In this document: positions 43,901 to 52,377 of the stretch, one piece after another
Layout of the letters: each line of letters starts with the position of its first letter
Position numbering within the stretch: position 1 is the stretch's first letter
DNA from: Nematostella vectensis
Lineage: Eukaryota > Cnidaria > Anthozoa > Actiniaria > Edwardsiidae
DNA length: 64,000 nt
Assembly: GCF_932526225.1 (NCBI RefSeq)
Contig: NC_064039.1
Coordinates: 11,364,139 to 11,428,138, forward strand
Reading direction: 5' to 3'
Program-made: the position numbers and the translations under genes
The notes under the pieces: model-generated
Told to the model about the DNA's origin: nothing
The model's input: the letters and a program-made list of their open reading frames with translations, nothing else
Databases searched by the model: none

Positions 43901-46875
43901 CCATTGCCTGGAATAGAAAGGAACATATGACCCATTGCCCTGGCATAGAAAGGAACATATGACCCATTGCCTGGAATAGAAAGGAACATATGACCCATTG
44001 CCTGGAATAGAAAGGAACATATGACCCATTGCCCTGAAATAGAAAGGGACAGATGACCCATTGCCCTGGAATAGAAAGGAACATATGACCCATTGCCTGG
44101 AATAGAAAGGAACATATGACCCATTGCCCTGGAATAGAAAGGAACGTGTGACCCATTGCCTGGAATAGAAAAGGATGTGTAACCCATTGCCTGAAATAGA
44201 AAGGGATATGTGACCCATTGCCTGAAATAGAAAGGGATATGTGACCCATCGCCTCGAATAGGAATTGTTATCGGACCCATTGCCACGGCTTGGAGAAGAA
44301 ATCCTCACCTTGTCCGGGTCGAAGTCGATCATGCTACAGAGGTCACGCCCAACTTCCACCTCGAACTTGGAGGTGACGGTGCCTCCCTCTGCGGCACAGT
44401 TGTTCTGATTGTACATGATGGCTACCATGTAACCAAGGTTAGCAGCCATCAGGGTGTCCCATGTCACGTGACCCTTACAAGAAATACACGACACAGTTAC
44501 AGGGCGTTACAGTAACAGTGACAGTTACAGTGAGAGATGGGCCGACGAGGCGCTCTCCCCCACTTTTAAGCTCATTACTTGTTGATCTTGGGTGCTTTTT
44601 GAATTTGGTAGATTTCAAACATCCCCCTCCCCCCTCTTCGGTGCTCCGCGTCACCTTGGTTAGCGGTAATCCTAGAATTCCGTATAGACACTTATTATTA
44701 GTTATAGTATGGCACGAGGGGAATTTAGTGATTAAATGTCCCCGCAACCTGCGGCGTCGGGACTCCAACTAATCATCTCTCGGTTGTGGGGACATTTAAT
44801 CACTAAATTCCCCAAGATATCATGCTATAACTTTGTAATACCATGATGAACGAGGAAATAAACTCGCAACTTTGAGCAATATTAGGTTGGATGAGCGAAC
44901 ACGGTTCAATGGATCAGGGCTTTGCATACGCATTGTTCTTTTTATCCCTTAGAGACCACCACATTTTCACGAACAATTCTCAAATCAAGCATAGTTGATT
45001 TGCTTAGTTGCTCTATATATCGAAATTTTAGTTCTTTGACGTCATTAGCACGCACGCGTACAGCAATCAAAATCATCCCACATGGATCTAGTATAAGGTT
45101 GTTTAGGTATCACGAGATCAAATACTCTGGTCTCTTGGCCCAGGGTCTATTTCTGAACTAATCAGGAAGCTGCCTTATATTTGTTTCCCTAGTGGAAACT
45201 AGAAGATAAGCATCTTGGTTCTCTTTCATGCATTGATGTAGAGGGAATTTAAAAGATAAAAGATTCTTTTGTCCCTTTCTAAATTTCCCTCAATATGAAT
45301 GCACGAGGGAAATTTAGAAACTAAATCTTCCTCATCATTAATGCATGAGGGAAATTTAGAACCATCTATTGTTTTCGAGGGAATTTCGCTAGTAATCGTC
45401 CCTCAGAAAACAAATGAATCCGAGGTGATCATGGTATTACCTAAATGTTCACATGAAGTAATTTATTCGTGTGGCTAAACTTTGGTAGCACTTATACGGT
45501 TAAACACGAGGTTCCGCTATAAAAGGGAAAGCTCCTCCCACTCCCGGCTCGAATTTGCAATTATAAATAAAACACTGCAACGCTAGCAGTCACAAATGAT
45601 AAGCCTAAAGTACAAAAATAGTTTTATTCCAAACGACTGAGGCTAAGGGATAAGCATTTTTTACAGGAGACTTGTAATTTGTGACCGCTAGCGTGGTGGT
45701 ATTCTGATTATAATTGCAAATTCGAGCCGGGAGTGGGAGGAGCTTTCCCTTTTATAGCCGAACCTTGTGTTTCATGTTCGGTTATAAACGCCGTATTACG
45801 AGTCCGTACATCCAAGCAATAGTAATTCAGTACTAAACCCCACAATTGTGCACGGCACGCCTAAACCACAGATATCCACCTTGTATCTGGAGGAAAAGAA
45901 TGGGACTGACTTCCGTAGCTCGCTGTGCATGTTGTTGATCTCTTCGCTCATCTTATGGATTGTCTCCCGGTAAGATGGCGCTTCTTTCATCTCGTCCGTG
46001 ATAAAGTCCGGATCTTGAGGAAAGTAACTACAAAAAAGCGTCAAAATTGTATAAACTATACCGCCGCATCCAAACAACTTTAGGAAATAAGTTTTCGAAG
46101 ATATAAAAAGTGAGTTTATTTCTCGCTATGTGTTTTACCCTTCCTATCTTCGCGGCTGTCTTCACCCGCACCCTTTGAGTGGATTTAGCCCCGCCTTTAT
46201 AGGTAGAAGTACCACTGAAACATTCACGCTGTTCATCCACTCCTGAGTTAATCTCTTGAATTGCTGAGCACACACAAATAATATTCCGGGTACTAAATTC
46301 TATTTGATTAGAAATACCCCTTAAAATGTATATGGTCCAATTCTTATGAAATATCCATTTGCGATCTTGTTCTACAATTTTTTTCTTACACAAACACTGG
46401 TCGTATCAAGATGTTAATGTATTATTTGGTTCCCTGTGGTCTTGGCGGGAAAAAGTGTCACGCGCGCGGTCGCGGACCAAGGTCGAACTGAGACAAGAAG
46501 TGAGATCTATGAAGACGTCCGCCATGTTGGAAAACAACAAACGACTTATTAAACACCAATTTCCAATCTTTTATTTCATAAAATGTTTATTATGCATTTT
46601 TTTCCACTTTCATGGAACTGGCCCGACTTCACGATCAGCATGATCATCTAGTTAAACAAAAACTTACTTTTCTCTAAACTTGATGTGCCCATCGATGGCC
46701 TCAACCACTTGGCGCTTGAAAACGTCCCCGTTCTCGGCGTTTGGCCCGAGGAAATACGCTCCTGTCTTAGCCCAGGGCTTGTCTTTACGCGCATTGTCGC
46801 GAAAGAAGTTCGGGTATTTCATATGGCTGTACATAGTGCACTTGATGCGAGCCTTCGACTTGGCAATGGGGTTTT
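28945..46875 (-). CDS. group II PLP-dependent decarboxylase, tyrosine-decarboxylase-like, copy A (5' partial)
   Basis: Fold-type I PLP enzyme expected to decarboxylate an amino acid; the substrate is unknown. Minus-strand exons: 46875-46668, 46027-45880, 44473-44309, 42666-42424, 41710-41473, 41187-41048, 40979-40605, 40247-40032, 38762-38517, 38292-38161, 37785-37489, 29998-29798, 29184-28945 (stop 28947-28945); all phases agree, 948 codons visible, no stop. The catalytic core is in exons 3-7: [52 protein letters not shown] (histidine stacking on PLP), GTTEESAVDPL, MIHGDGAWGAYF (aspartate for the pyridine nitrogen) and TITIDPHKSGFCPYPGGA (Schiff-base lysine). This order resembles bacterial TyrDC more than animal GAD, DDC or HDC. 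A C-terminal half of about 450 residues has no domain I recognise. The first exon needs an upstream exon ending in phase 1, not found. Confidence 0.9.
30541..30563. repeat. poly(G) run
   Basis: A G-run flanked by unremarkable sequence in the long decarboxylase A intron 29999-37488. Confidence 0.6.
30700..30850 (-). mobile_element. Penelope-like terminal fragment with decayed hammerhead motif
   Basis: Matches 58160-58240 and 57961-58050 in ordered blocks (agtgctcaatac, gtagagcgg, ttggtttg, cctgtttcgtggtt). On the minus strand the hammerhead core reads CTAATGAG..CCACGAAAC: the second invariant purine (G5) is A, so it should be inactive. Lies in a decarboxylase A intron. Confidence 0.6.
31160..31860. 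other. spacer with possible relic coding pieces
   Basis: A plus-strand open piece at 31709-31833 encodes FSKGFITNKNFVTDYLHYL then KDLEFKKKKRQ, and a minus-strand open piece is at 31455-31658. Neither has a complete gene context. They look like remains of a mobile element rather than host exons. I do not recognise a family. Confidence 0.3.
31945..31970. repeat. AGT/GTA microsatellite
   Basis: Short run of agtagtagt in the long decarboxylase A intron. Confidence 0.7.
32158..36264 (-). mobile_element. degenerate CR1/L2-like LINE
   Basis: Order on the minus strand: ORF1-like region about 36264-35213 with an SGNH-esterase-type piece (HVGTNDLKNCAPRNIADSI), endonuclease 34992-34163 (LDVLAINETWLDS, LLGDINCNL, ISDHSLIYNFRK), a connector 33996-33802, reverse transcriptase 33470-32707 (NYRPISIIPVVAKVFERI, KKVFDTVDH, YADD within RMYADDTHLTF) and a C-terminal piece 32475-32158 (GAVLWNSLPTELR). 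A frameshift follows the CGVPQ motif and other breaks split the frames, so it is dead. It sits in the 7.5-kb decarboxylase A intron; the same intron in copy B is under 300 bp. Confidence 0.92.
34421..34670. repeat. 150-bp filler copied from the same LINE, with duplicated flanks
   Basis: The reverse-transcriptase segment at about 32711-32862 (ggtaccccttcgattgccaa onward) is present again at 34468-34616 inside the endonuclease region. It is bordered by the direct repeat of about 40 bp beginning caatattcaacattctcggc at 34421-34461 and about 34621-34668. This looks like a templated insertion at a break. Confidence 0.88.
36330..36653 (+). pseudogene. acidic low-complexity open frame, mobile-element relic
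   Basis: Plus-strand reading gives a long Glu-rich run (from gaggaagaagaagaaacgg) followed by DESDESDESDDSDKSDESD and ending near TTRSGRTQARTR. TRSGR near a C-terminus is common in transposon and retroelement proteins. It is cut by the MITE starting at 36654. No start codon or splice context supports a host gene. Confidence 0.4.
36654..36821. mobile_element. hAT-like MITE (CAGGCGCGTAC family), copy 1
   Basis: Starts CAGGCGCGTACACGGGG and ends with the complement of CAGGCGCGTACTTAGGATTG; G-run and C-run inside each end. Related to 61505-61682. The 8-bp target duplication is unclear. It interrupts the acidic open frame. Confidence 0.7.
37199..37379. mobile_element. 181-bp hairpin MITE with TA flanks
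   Basis: Starts CCCTGCTAGCAGAG and ends CTCTGCTAGCAGGG, flanked by TA on both sides (37197-37198, 37380-37381). Nearly the whole element folds on itself; the central arm tctctgttctttcgcgttct is mirrored across a 7-bp loop. Tc1/mariner-type MITE. Confidence 0.88.
38804..39808. mobile_element. piggyBac-like non-autonomous element, copy 2
   Basis: TTAA at 38804-38807 and 39805-39808 border inverted ends CACATTGACCCCT and AGGAGTCAATGGG. About 1.0 kb without a transposase ORF. Its right half matches 1-523. In a decarboxylase A intron; copy B lacks it. Confidence 0.72.
39826..40078 (-). repeat. tandem array made from a decarboxylase exon end and its donor, copy A
   Basis: The true junction is CTCGCTCAG|GTAGGG (exon ends 40032). 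About four intronic units of roughly 50-55 bp downstream on the minus strand repeat the last 45 exon bases plus the donor: copies start near 39975, 39920, 39875 and 39830. At least two keep CTCAG|GTAGGG; one has lost the GT. Extension past the real donor reaches TGA within four codons. Confidence 0.88.
42640..44270 (-). repeat. 31-32 bp array of 3' splice sites in decarboxylase A, about 50 copies
   Basis: Minus-strand unit: ATGTTCCTTTCTATTCCAG then GGCAATGGGTCAT or GCAATGGGTCAT. This contains the pyrimidine tract, the AG acceptor and the first 12-13 exon bases of the exon that starts at 42666 (encoding MGHIVAGG). The array fills almost the whole intron between 44309 and 42666. Copy B has only one or two units at the same place. 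Homogeneity is high in the middle and lower at both edges. Confidence 0.95.
44701..44831. repeat. hairpin, 50-bp arms
   Basis: gttatagtatggcacgaggg and the following 30 bases are mirrored at 44782-44831 (few mismatches) around a 30-bp loop. MITE-like; decarboxylase A intron. Confidence 0.8.
45225..45385. repeat. imperfect inverted repeat cluster
   Basis: The block gagggaaatttagaaa and its inverse occur three times around gcattgatg/gcattaatg. MITE-like; decarboxylase A intron. Confidence 0.55.
45502..45772. mobile_element. foldback MITE, about 270 bp
   Basis: Arm AAACACGAGGTTCCGCTATA and about 85 further bases (through tcccggctcgaatttgcaat) is mirrored at 45665-45772. The centre is about 60 bp. 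No target duplication can be fixed. Decarboxylase A intron. Confidence 0.8.
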
Positions 46876-46950
46876 CTGACAGAAAACCGAGAATAACATT
46901 ACATATGTTATATCTTATTAGCTAAGACGTGTATGTTTTGAGTTCGAATA

Positions 46951-48217
46951 TAATTTGACTGAATTAAATTCTTCCACATGTAATATTACAGAGTGTTCAA
47001 CCATCCCGATTTCGTCGGGATTCCACACATGTCCAATACTGTCATCACTCGAATTTCCCGAATCCCGACGCAACCTCGATAGGGATAGGAAAATCCCGAT
47101 TTTTGACGATTTTATGTCATTGTCTATTCAGTATGCAGTCCATATATTTTCCACCTTAATTTTTGAAGAAAACATTCAAAAAAGAGTGATAAAAATGGAT
47201 TATCAAAAGCTTTTTGCTCATTTTTTGTTTCGTGCCAACGCGCGGTAAATACCATGAACAATATCGCGGGCTCAGACAGAAGCGGCAAATACCATGAATT
47301 GTATCGCGATTTCACGAATTCTTTTTTATTTGGGGGGGGAGGGGAAAATTCGTGGCTGTCGAAGAAAAATCCCGATTTCTGAAGTTTCTAGGTTGGACAC
47401 ACTGTGATATTTTTTTGGGGATGAAACGAGCTACAAAGGTCAGTTTGAGATTAGTCCGATTAGTTTCACACTAGAAAGGTCGACTCAAACGCCAAGTACG
47501 TCTAGATACGCCTGTGATACGTGGTTATTTATGGAGACAAAGATGATATGGTTTTATTGCAGCAAGCAAGCGGTTGGTTCATAGACAATTCGAGTTATTT
47601 TTTTTACGCAGTGGCTATATGCCCGACAGTCGGGAAAGGTCCTCGATGGACTAAATGCCCGACGGTTTTCAATTTCTTCTATTAACCCAGTAAATGGTCC
47701 ACCTAGTAAGTTCAAAGTATTCTATATTTGATGAGAAAGGGTAAGCAAATCTGAATTGAGTTTTGGTGTCGGTATTGAATGTTTTCCGTCATCTATGTAC
47801 ACCATAACATTGTAATTTTAGTGACAGAAATTTTCTAGAACATGCTGCTTAATGTCGGCAGTTCTGAATTCACGAAAATATCACGGTAAATTGTTGACCT
47901 ATTGAGTATTGTATATTTGTTGGGAAAGTGCATGCGAATCTGAATTGAGCTTTGTAGTCGGAGTGAACTTTTTTCCTTGAGTGTATACACTATAAAATCG
48001 TTATCAAAGTGATACTTCGAGTTTTATTTGCTGCAACTGAATAGACAATGACATAAAATCGTCAAAAATCGGGATTTTCCTATCCCTATCGAGGTTGCGT
48101 CGAGATTCGGGAAATTCGAGTGATGACAGTATTGGACATGTGTGGAATCCCGACGAAATCGGGATGGTTGGACACTCTGTAATATTACATGTGGAAGAAT
48201 ATGATTCAGTCAAATTA
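46951..48217. mobile_element. 1.27-kb TA-flanked element with about 180-bp inverted ends
   Basis: Left TAATTTGACTGAAT..CTTCCACATGTAATATTACA and on to tgtctattcag is mirrored at about 48035-48217, with TA at 46949-46950 and 48218-48219. The inner part has no transposase. A piece of the interior (47429-47560) resembles 50586-50735. It lies directly upstream of the first visible decarboxylase A exon. Confidence 0.8.
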
Positions 48218-48279
48218 TAGTTATATCTCTTCGATATTCTAATGGGATATTCTAAACATCGGCGGGATAGTTCAAAATA

Positions 48280-48475
48280 AACTTGGATGCTCGACGCTGG
48301 ATGTCCTCAATCAGAGCTTTGTGCTTGCCTGTCGAAGGCGACCAAATGCAAGAAGCATACTCCAGGTGGGGCCTAACAAGGGTGCAGTCTAGCAGCTATC
48401 TTGTAGTTGGGTCGAGGATGTCAGAACAGACCCGCTTCACTAGTCCAAGCACCCTGTTTGCTTTTGCGCACATAG
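48280..48475 (-). mobile_element. fragment of a second non-LTR reverse transcriptase
   Basis: Minus-strand reading gives ANRVLGLVKRVCSDILDPTT, then LVRPHLEYASCIWSP and IQRRASK, the usual post-RT region of LINE polymerases. One internal stop. No other part of the element is present. Confidence 0.8.
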
Positions 48476-49079
48476 GCCCGATGTGAGGACCCCAAGACAG
48501 ATTGCCAGATTGCCATTCGCGTAAGATAATTTTTTTGTATTAAAGAACAAAAACTACAAGCTCAAAACTTGCATGTAACTGATGGATTTACACCTCGACT
48601 GTTTATTATTGTTCTGCTGAGAGGTGGAATAGAAATTGGAGGTGAAAAATTGAAGCAAAAGTTTTCAATTTTGAAATGTCTTCTGTGCGCAGGAATGACG
48701 CACGGGAATGACGCCACGGGCTCGCGCTGTTGTGAAGTTTTTTTTATTGCTTTTTCTTTCACGTTTCAGGATAAATTCCATAAAATTATATTGATGATAA
48801 TTCTATAAATGAAATCAAACATTCTTTATGTACCTTCTAAGCGATTTGAAAACTTGTTGTTTGTTTGAGGGGTTATTAAGCAGAAGAAAAGCGAATTTTG
48901 ATGCACAAAAATGTTCACAGGACAGATATCACTTTGGCTGGACGTTATCGACTGATATTTGTCCTGTGAAAATGTGCACGTGACCCGTATTGACTAATGA
49001 GCGCGCGTGAAAATTCATCACTGGGACACTGGATATAATGACTCATAGTGAGTAGCGAAAAAGCAGGAGAAAAACCCAC
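48476..49079. other. spacer without recognised feature
   Basis: AT-rich; a short inverted pair (ggacagatatca / tgatatttgtcc) around 48915-48965 is the only structure I see. Confidence 0.4.
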
Positions 49080-49260
49080 TTAAAGAGAAAGAGACAAAAA
49101 ACCTTTATTCAAATTCGAAAAATTTGGTTCACAATCTTTATCGTTTATCTGTGCGCGCTGCAAACACCGATTGCATGCGCTCGCGTACGCACTAAAAAAC
49201 ACGCCATTTCAAACTTTGTAAAAAACTGTTTTCGTTGTATGTGTTGTATTACTGAGAATT
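49080..49260. repeat. dispersed repeat, copy 2
   Basis: Matches 27350-27610 in ordered blocks (aaattcgaaaaatttggttc, tgcatgcgct, acgccattt, aactgttttcgttgtatgtg). Confidence 0.65.
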
Positions 49261-49309
49261 ATTAAAATCATATTTTTGAAAGAAGTATGAGAGTGGATCT
49301 ATACTAAAA

Positions 49310-49920
49310 CAATTAGACTACTCGTTCTCGTTTTCTATGAGTCATATTGGCAACTCGGCGCTACGCGCCTCGTTGACTATCTGTTGACACATAGAAAACT
49401 CGAACTCGTAGTCTAATTGTTAAAAAGAAAAATCGGCCATGTCACACGTACGTTTTTTCTCTCGCGAGCGACCTGTTTCGCAAAAATATTGTTGCCGGTC
49501 GCACGCGCATTTTTTTGCGTGTGACACCCCCCTTTGCAACTCGTTTTGCATTTCTCAAAGTCGCACGAAAAGTAGAACGCTACTTTCTGCAACAAATTGT
49601 TTCAAGAAAAACTTCACGTGTGACAGGGCGCGTGCGACCTGAAACAATTTTTTTAAGAGACAAGCTGCAGCCGAAAAATCTACGTGTGACAGGGCTTTAA
49701 TTGTTAAATAGAAAACTCGAACTCTCAAGGCCCTGTCACACGTACGTTTTTTCTCTTACCTGTCTCGCAAAAACATTGTTGCAGGTCGCACAAATTTCTT
49801 CAAGTCGCAGCAAAAAGTTGACGCGTGACATGGTTTTTGCAACAATTTTTTTGCGAAACAGGTCGCAAGAGAAAAAACGTATGTGTGACAGGGCCTTTAG
49901 TCTAATTTTTAAGTAGAAGA
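49310..49920. mobile_element. nest of hairpin MITEs (GGCCCTGTCACACGTACG family)
   Basis: One unit runs 49727-49909 from GGCCCTGTCACACGTACG to its inverse; another, imperfect, runs about 49436-49692. Both lie in or next to an older hairpin whose arms are tagtctaatt and tagaaaactcgaactc (49310-49425, 49698-49725). No coding sequence. Family type not assigned. Confidence 0.65.
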
Positions 49921-51656
49921 GACTGGTTCGGAAATACGAGGTACAAAAGGTTATGCCATTATTATTTTTTTAAGCGAGATAGTTTTAAGTCAACAAAGAT
50001 ATAGTTTCAAAGATACAATGGTAGCGGTCTCAAATATCTGTCCATAGATCTAGTTTTATTACACAAAAGCTCTTTTATTCCCATTCTCATTGTGTTTGTT
50101 ACCTTTAAATGATTTATGTAAGATATTTTTTTAAAGAAATCCTAAATTTTGGGCTGCACTATTTCTTAATAGTTTGTGAATTTATACATTGTTCGAAGTA
50201 ATTCTGGCACGAAAGAAAGAAAGAAAGAATGCTCTGACAAAGACAAACATATGTTTGGGGACTCTATCGCTTATTATTGGCTCGGTGGCTTGTGTTCATT
50301 ATGTTTCATCATAACGGGTAGGTATCTTTAAGATACACGGCTTCTTCTTTCTTGCTTTCCAAAAAATTCTCTATTTCTTATATACTTTTCTGAACAAATG
50401 AACTACCTTAATCATAATGCCTTTATAACACGAATCGATATTTAGAACCATTGTTAGCCTCACCTTCCATCTTGAAAATGCAGCTAACTTGGAGCACGCG
50501 TCCTCGTCTGAGAGATAGCCCTCAAGTGAGCCGGGTGATTTCAGGGAGTGCCTTTATACTCCTTGTGCTCTGACCTTTTATCATTTAAGCAGTTTGAGGT
50601 AAGTCCGATAAGTCTGGAGCACGCCGTGTTAGGCTTTAAAGGTTTAGAGGTTTCACACTAGAAAGGGGTACTCAAGCGTGGTTATTTATGGTGACAAAGA
50701 TGGTATGGTTTTAGTACATCAAGATTACACGTCCCTGCGTATTTACAAAATAATCAATGAAGTCACAATGAGGTAACTTTAAGCAAAAACTCTAAGCAAC
50801 TTTTAAAACTTAACTGCGCATGCTCAAAGAGCGCGTGACTACAACATTTTCCTTTAAACGAAATAACGAATAGAAATAAATGGTGTCTAAACCAAGGGGT
50901 GAAAATGGCATGTAGTTTCGAAGAACATTCAAGAGTTTAAATTGTCAAATAAAATGAGACCATGATGGTCTCTTGGTATATACTAATAGCATATATAGTT
51001 AGAGTAAAACAATGATAATATCCCGTAATCTCAATATCAGATATCAGTGATAATGTTCGGTATCGCGAGTTTGAACTGTCCATAGTTTGAACTACCGACT
51101 GTATAAAAAGATACAGCTACAAAGATATAGTTTCACATATACTGTAGTGGGTAGTCTCAAATATCTGTCTCTATGTTTAGTTATATTAGACAACTAGGGC
51201 TCTTTGAAGAAAACTTACGTTTACCACCTACGAACTCTTTACTTCAGAGTAGAAAGCTTTCTTGTCTGGAACCAAGAATGCTGAACAGGACTAAATATAC
51301 CTGCAGCCATAACCTGCTGCGCATACCCAAAGCTCTTCAAGCTCTCAAGTAGACTGAGTATGCTCCCATTGTTTGCTCTCATTGTAGATTGCCCATCTCT
51401 GCTCAACCATACCCAATGATCAGACCTTTTTCACGATGCGCGCGTCCAAAATGCCACAGACTGGCGGGCCTTAGCTGATCCAAAATGATGCGGACAAAGG
51501 GGAATTTGACTCTAGCGCCAAAACTCTGCAAAAGAAGCACTCTGGCAGCTTTTTCTATAGCTTCGTCTCTACTTTGTACGCTATCTTAGATCAGCTGTGG
51601 GCAGCCAGTCTGTGGCATTTTGGATGCGCGCGCAACATGGCGAAAACGGTCTATTA
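49921..51656. other. spacer between the decarboxylase copies
   Basis: No confirmed exon. A short block 50586-50735 resembles the inside of the element 46951-48217. A minus-strand open piece at 50464-50535 ends in a fair donor but has no acceptor or family match. A diverged copy of the 51657-51842 unit is at about 51245-51330. Confidence 0.4.
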
Positions 51657-51842
51657 AGCTCTCAAGTACGTTGTTTTTGGTATTCCCATCTTTTGGCGAT
51701 CTTTGTATACATCAGAATAAAAGGCTTTTCTTGTCTGGAACCAAGAATGCTTGACAGGACTAAAAATATCTGCTGCCAAGCTCTCAAGTACATTGTTTTT
51801 CTTATTCCCATATCTTGGCGTTCTTTGTAAACATGTAGAAGA
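51657..51842. repeat. tandem repeat, about 120-bp unit
   Basis: ctctcaagtacgttgttttt..tattcccatcttttggcg..tttgtatacat at 51658 recurs at 51779; the block cttttcttgtctggaaccaa joins them and also occurs at about 51260. Confidence 0.8.
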
Positions 51843-52377
51843 GTCACAGACAGCCCAAGGCTTCTGTCGTTTTTAAGTCGTGGATACGCGAAGTGTAGGG
51901 ACGACTTTTTGCGGTTAGTAGGGATATGTCACTCGTACGCGACTCAAATGTAACCCAGAACCAATCAGTTTCGTAACAATCCCCCTCTATTAACTATGTT
52001 TTGACTTATAAGACCCCGTCCCAACGAATCCCTCCGTTTCGCCGTTCTTTCGGGTACCGAAAACGGAGGCTTTCGAAAAACCTCCACAATCGGCCCAAGC
52101 CCAAAGCTAATGTAAAACTCATTTTCTGGAAATGTAGAACTAAGGATATAATATCCCGTGGCCATGTAATTCCTTTTACTGTACGCTTGGTTTGTGCAAT
52201 CTATGGTCAAACTAATACAAAAGAGAGCACTTGATAATGTGATCTAAAGTGTGTTCCAAGTATGATGACTAAAGTCATAATGTGCAAGCACGTTTACTAG
52301 TGCGGAGTGCGGAGTGCTAATAACCGGGACTAAAAAAACACTAGTTGATTCATTGTTTGAGTTTACATCTTTTATTG
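51843..52377. other. spacer up to the segmental duplication
   Basis: No gene or transposon recognised. Similarity with the 3' flank of copy A starts at about 52378. Confidence 0.4.

Noticed and set aside
42640..44270. CRISPR-like array
   Set aside because: Repeats are contiguous with no spacers and the genome is eukaryotic.
43137..44286. Open frames of 296 and 370 codons
   Set aside because: By-product of the 31-32 bp array; kept only as an observation on intron retention.
50464..50535. Minus-strand exon-like piece reading SLEGYLSDEDACSK with a donor
   Set aside because: No acceptor or start keeps it open upstream (TAA), and its phase does not fit the next decarboxylase exon.
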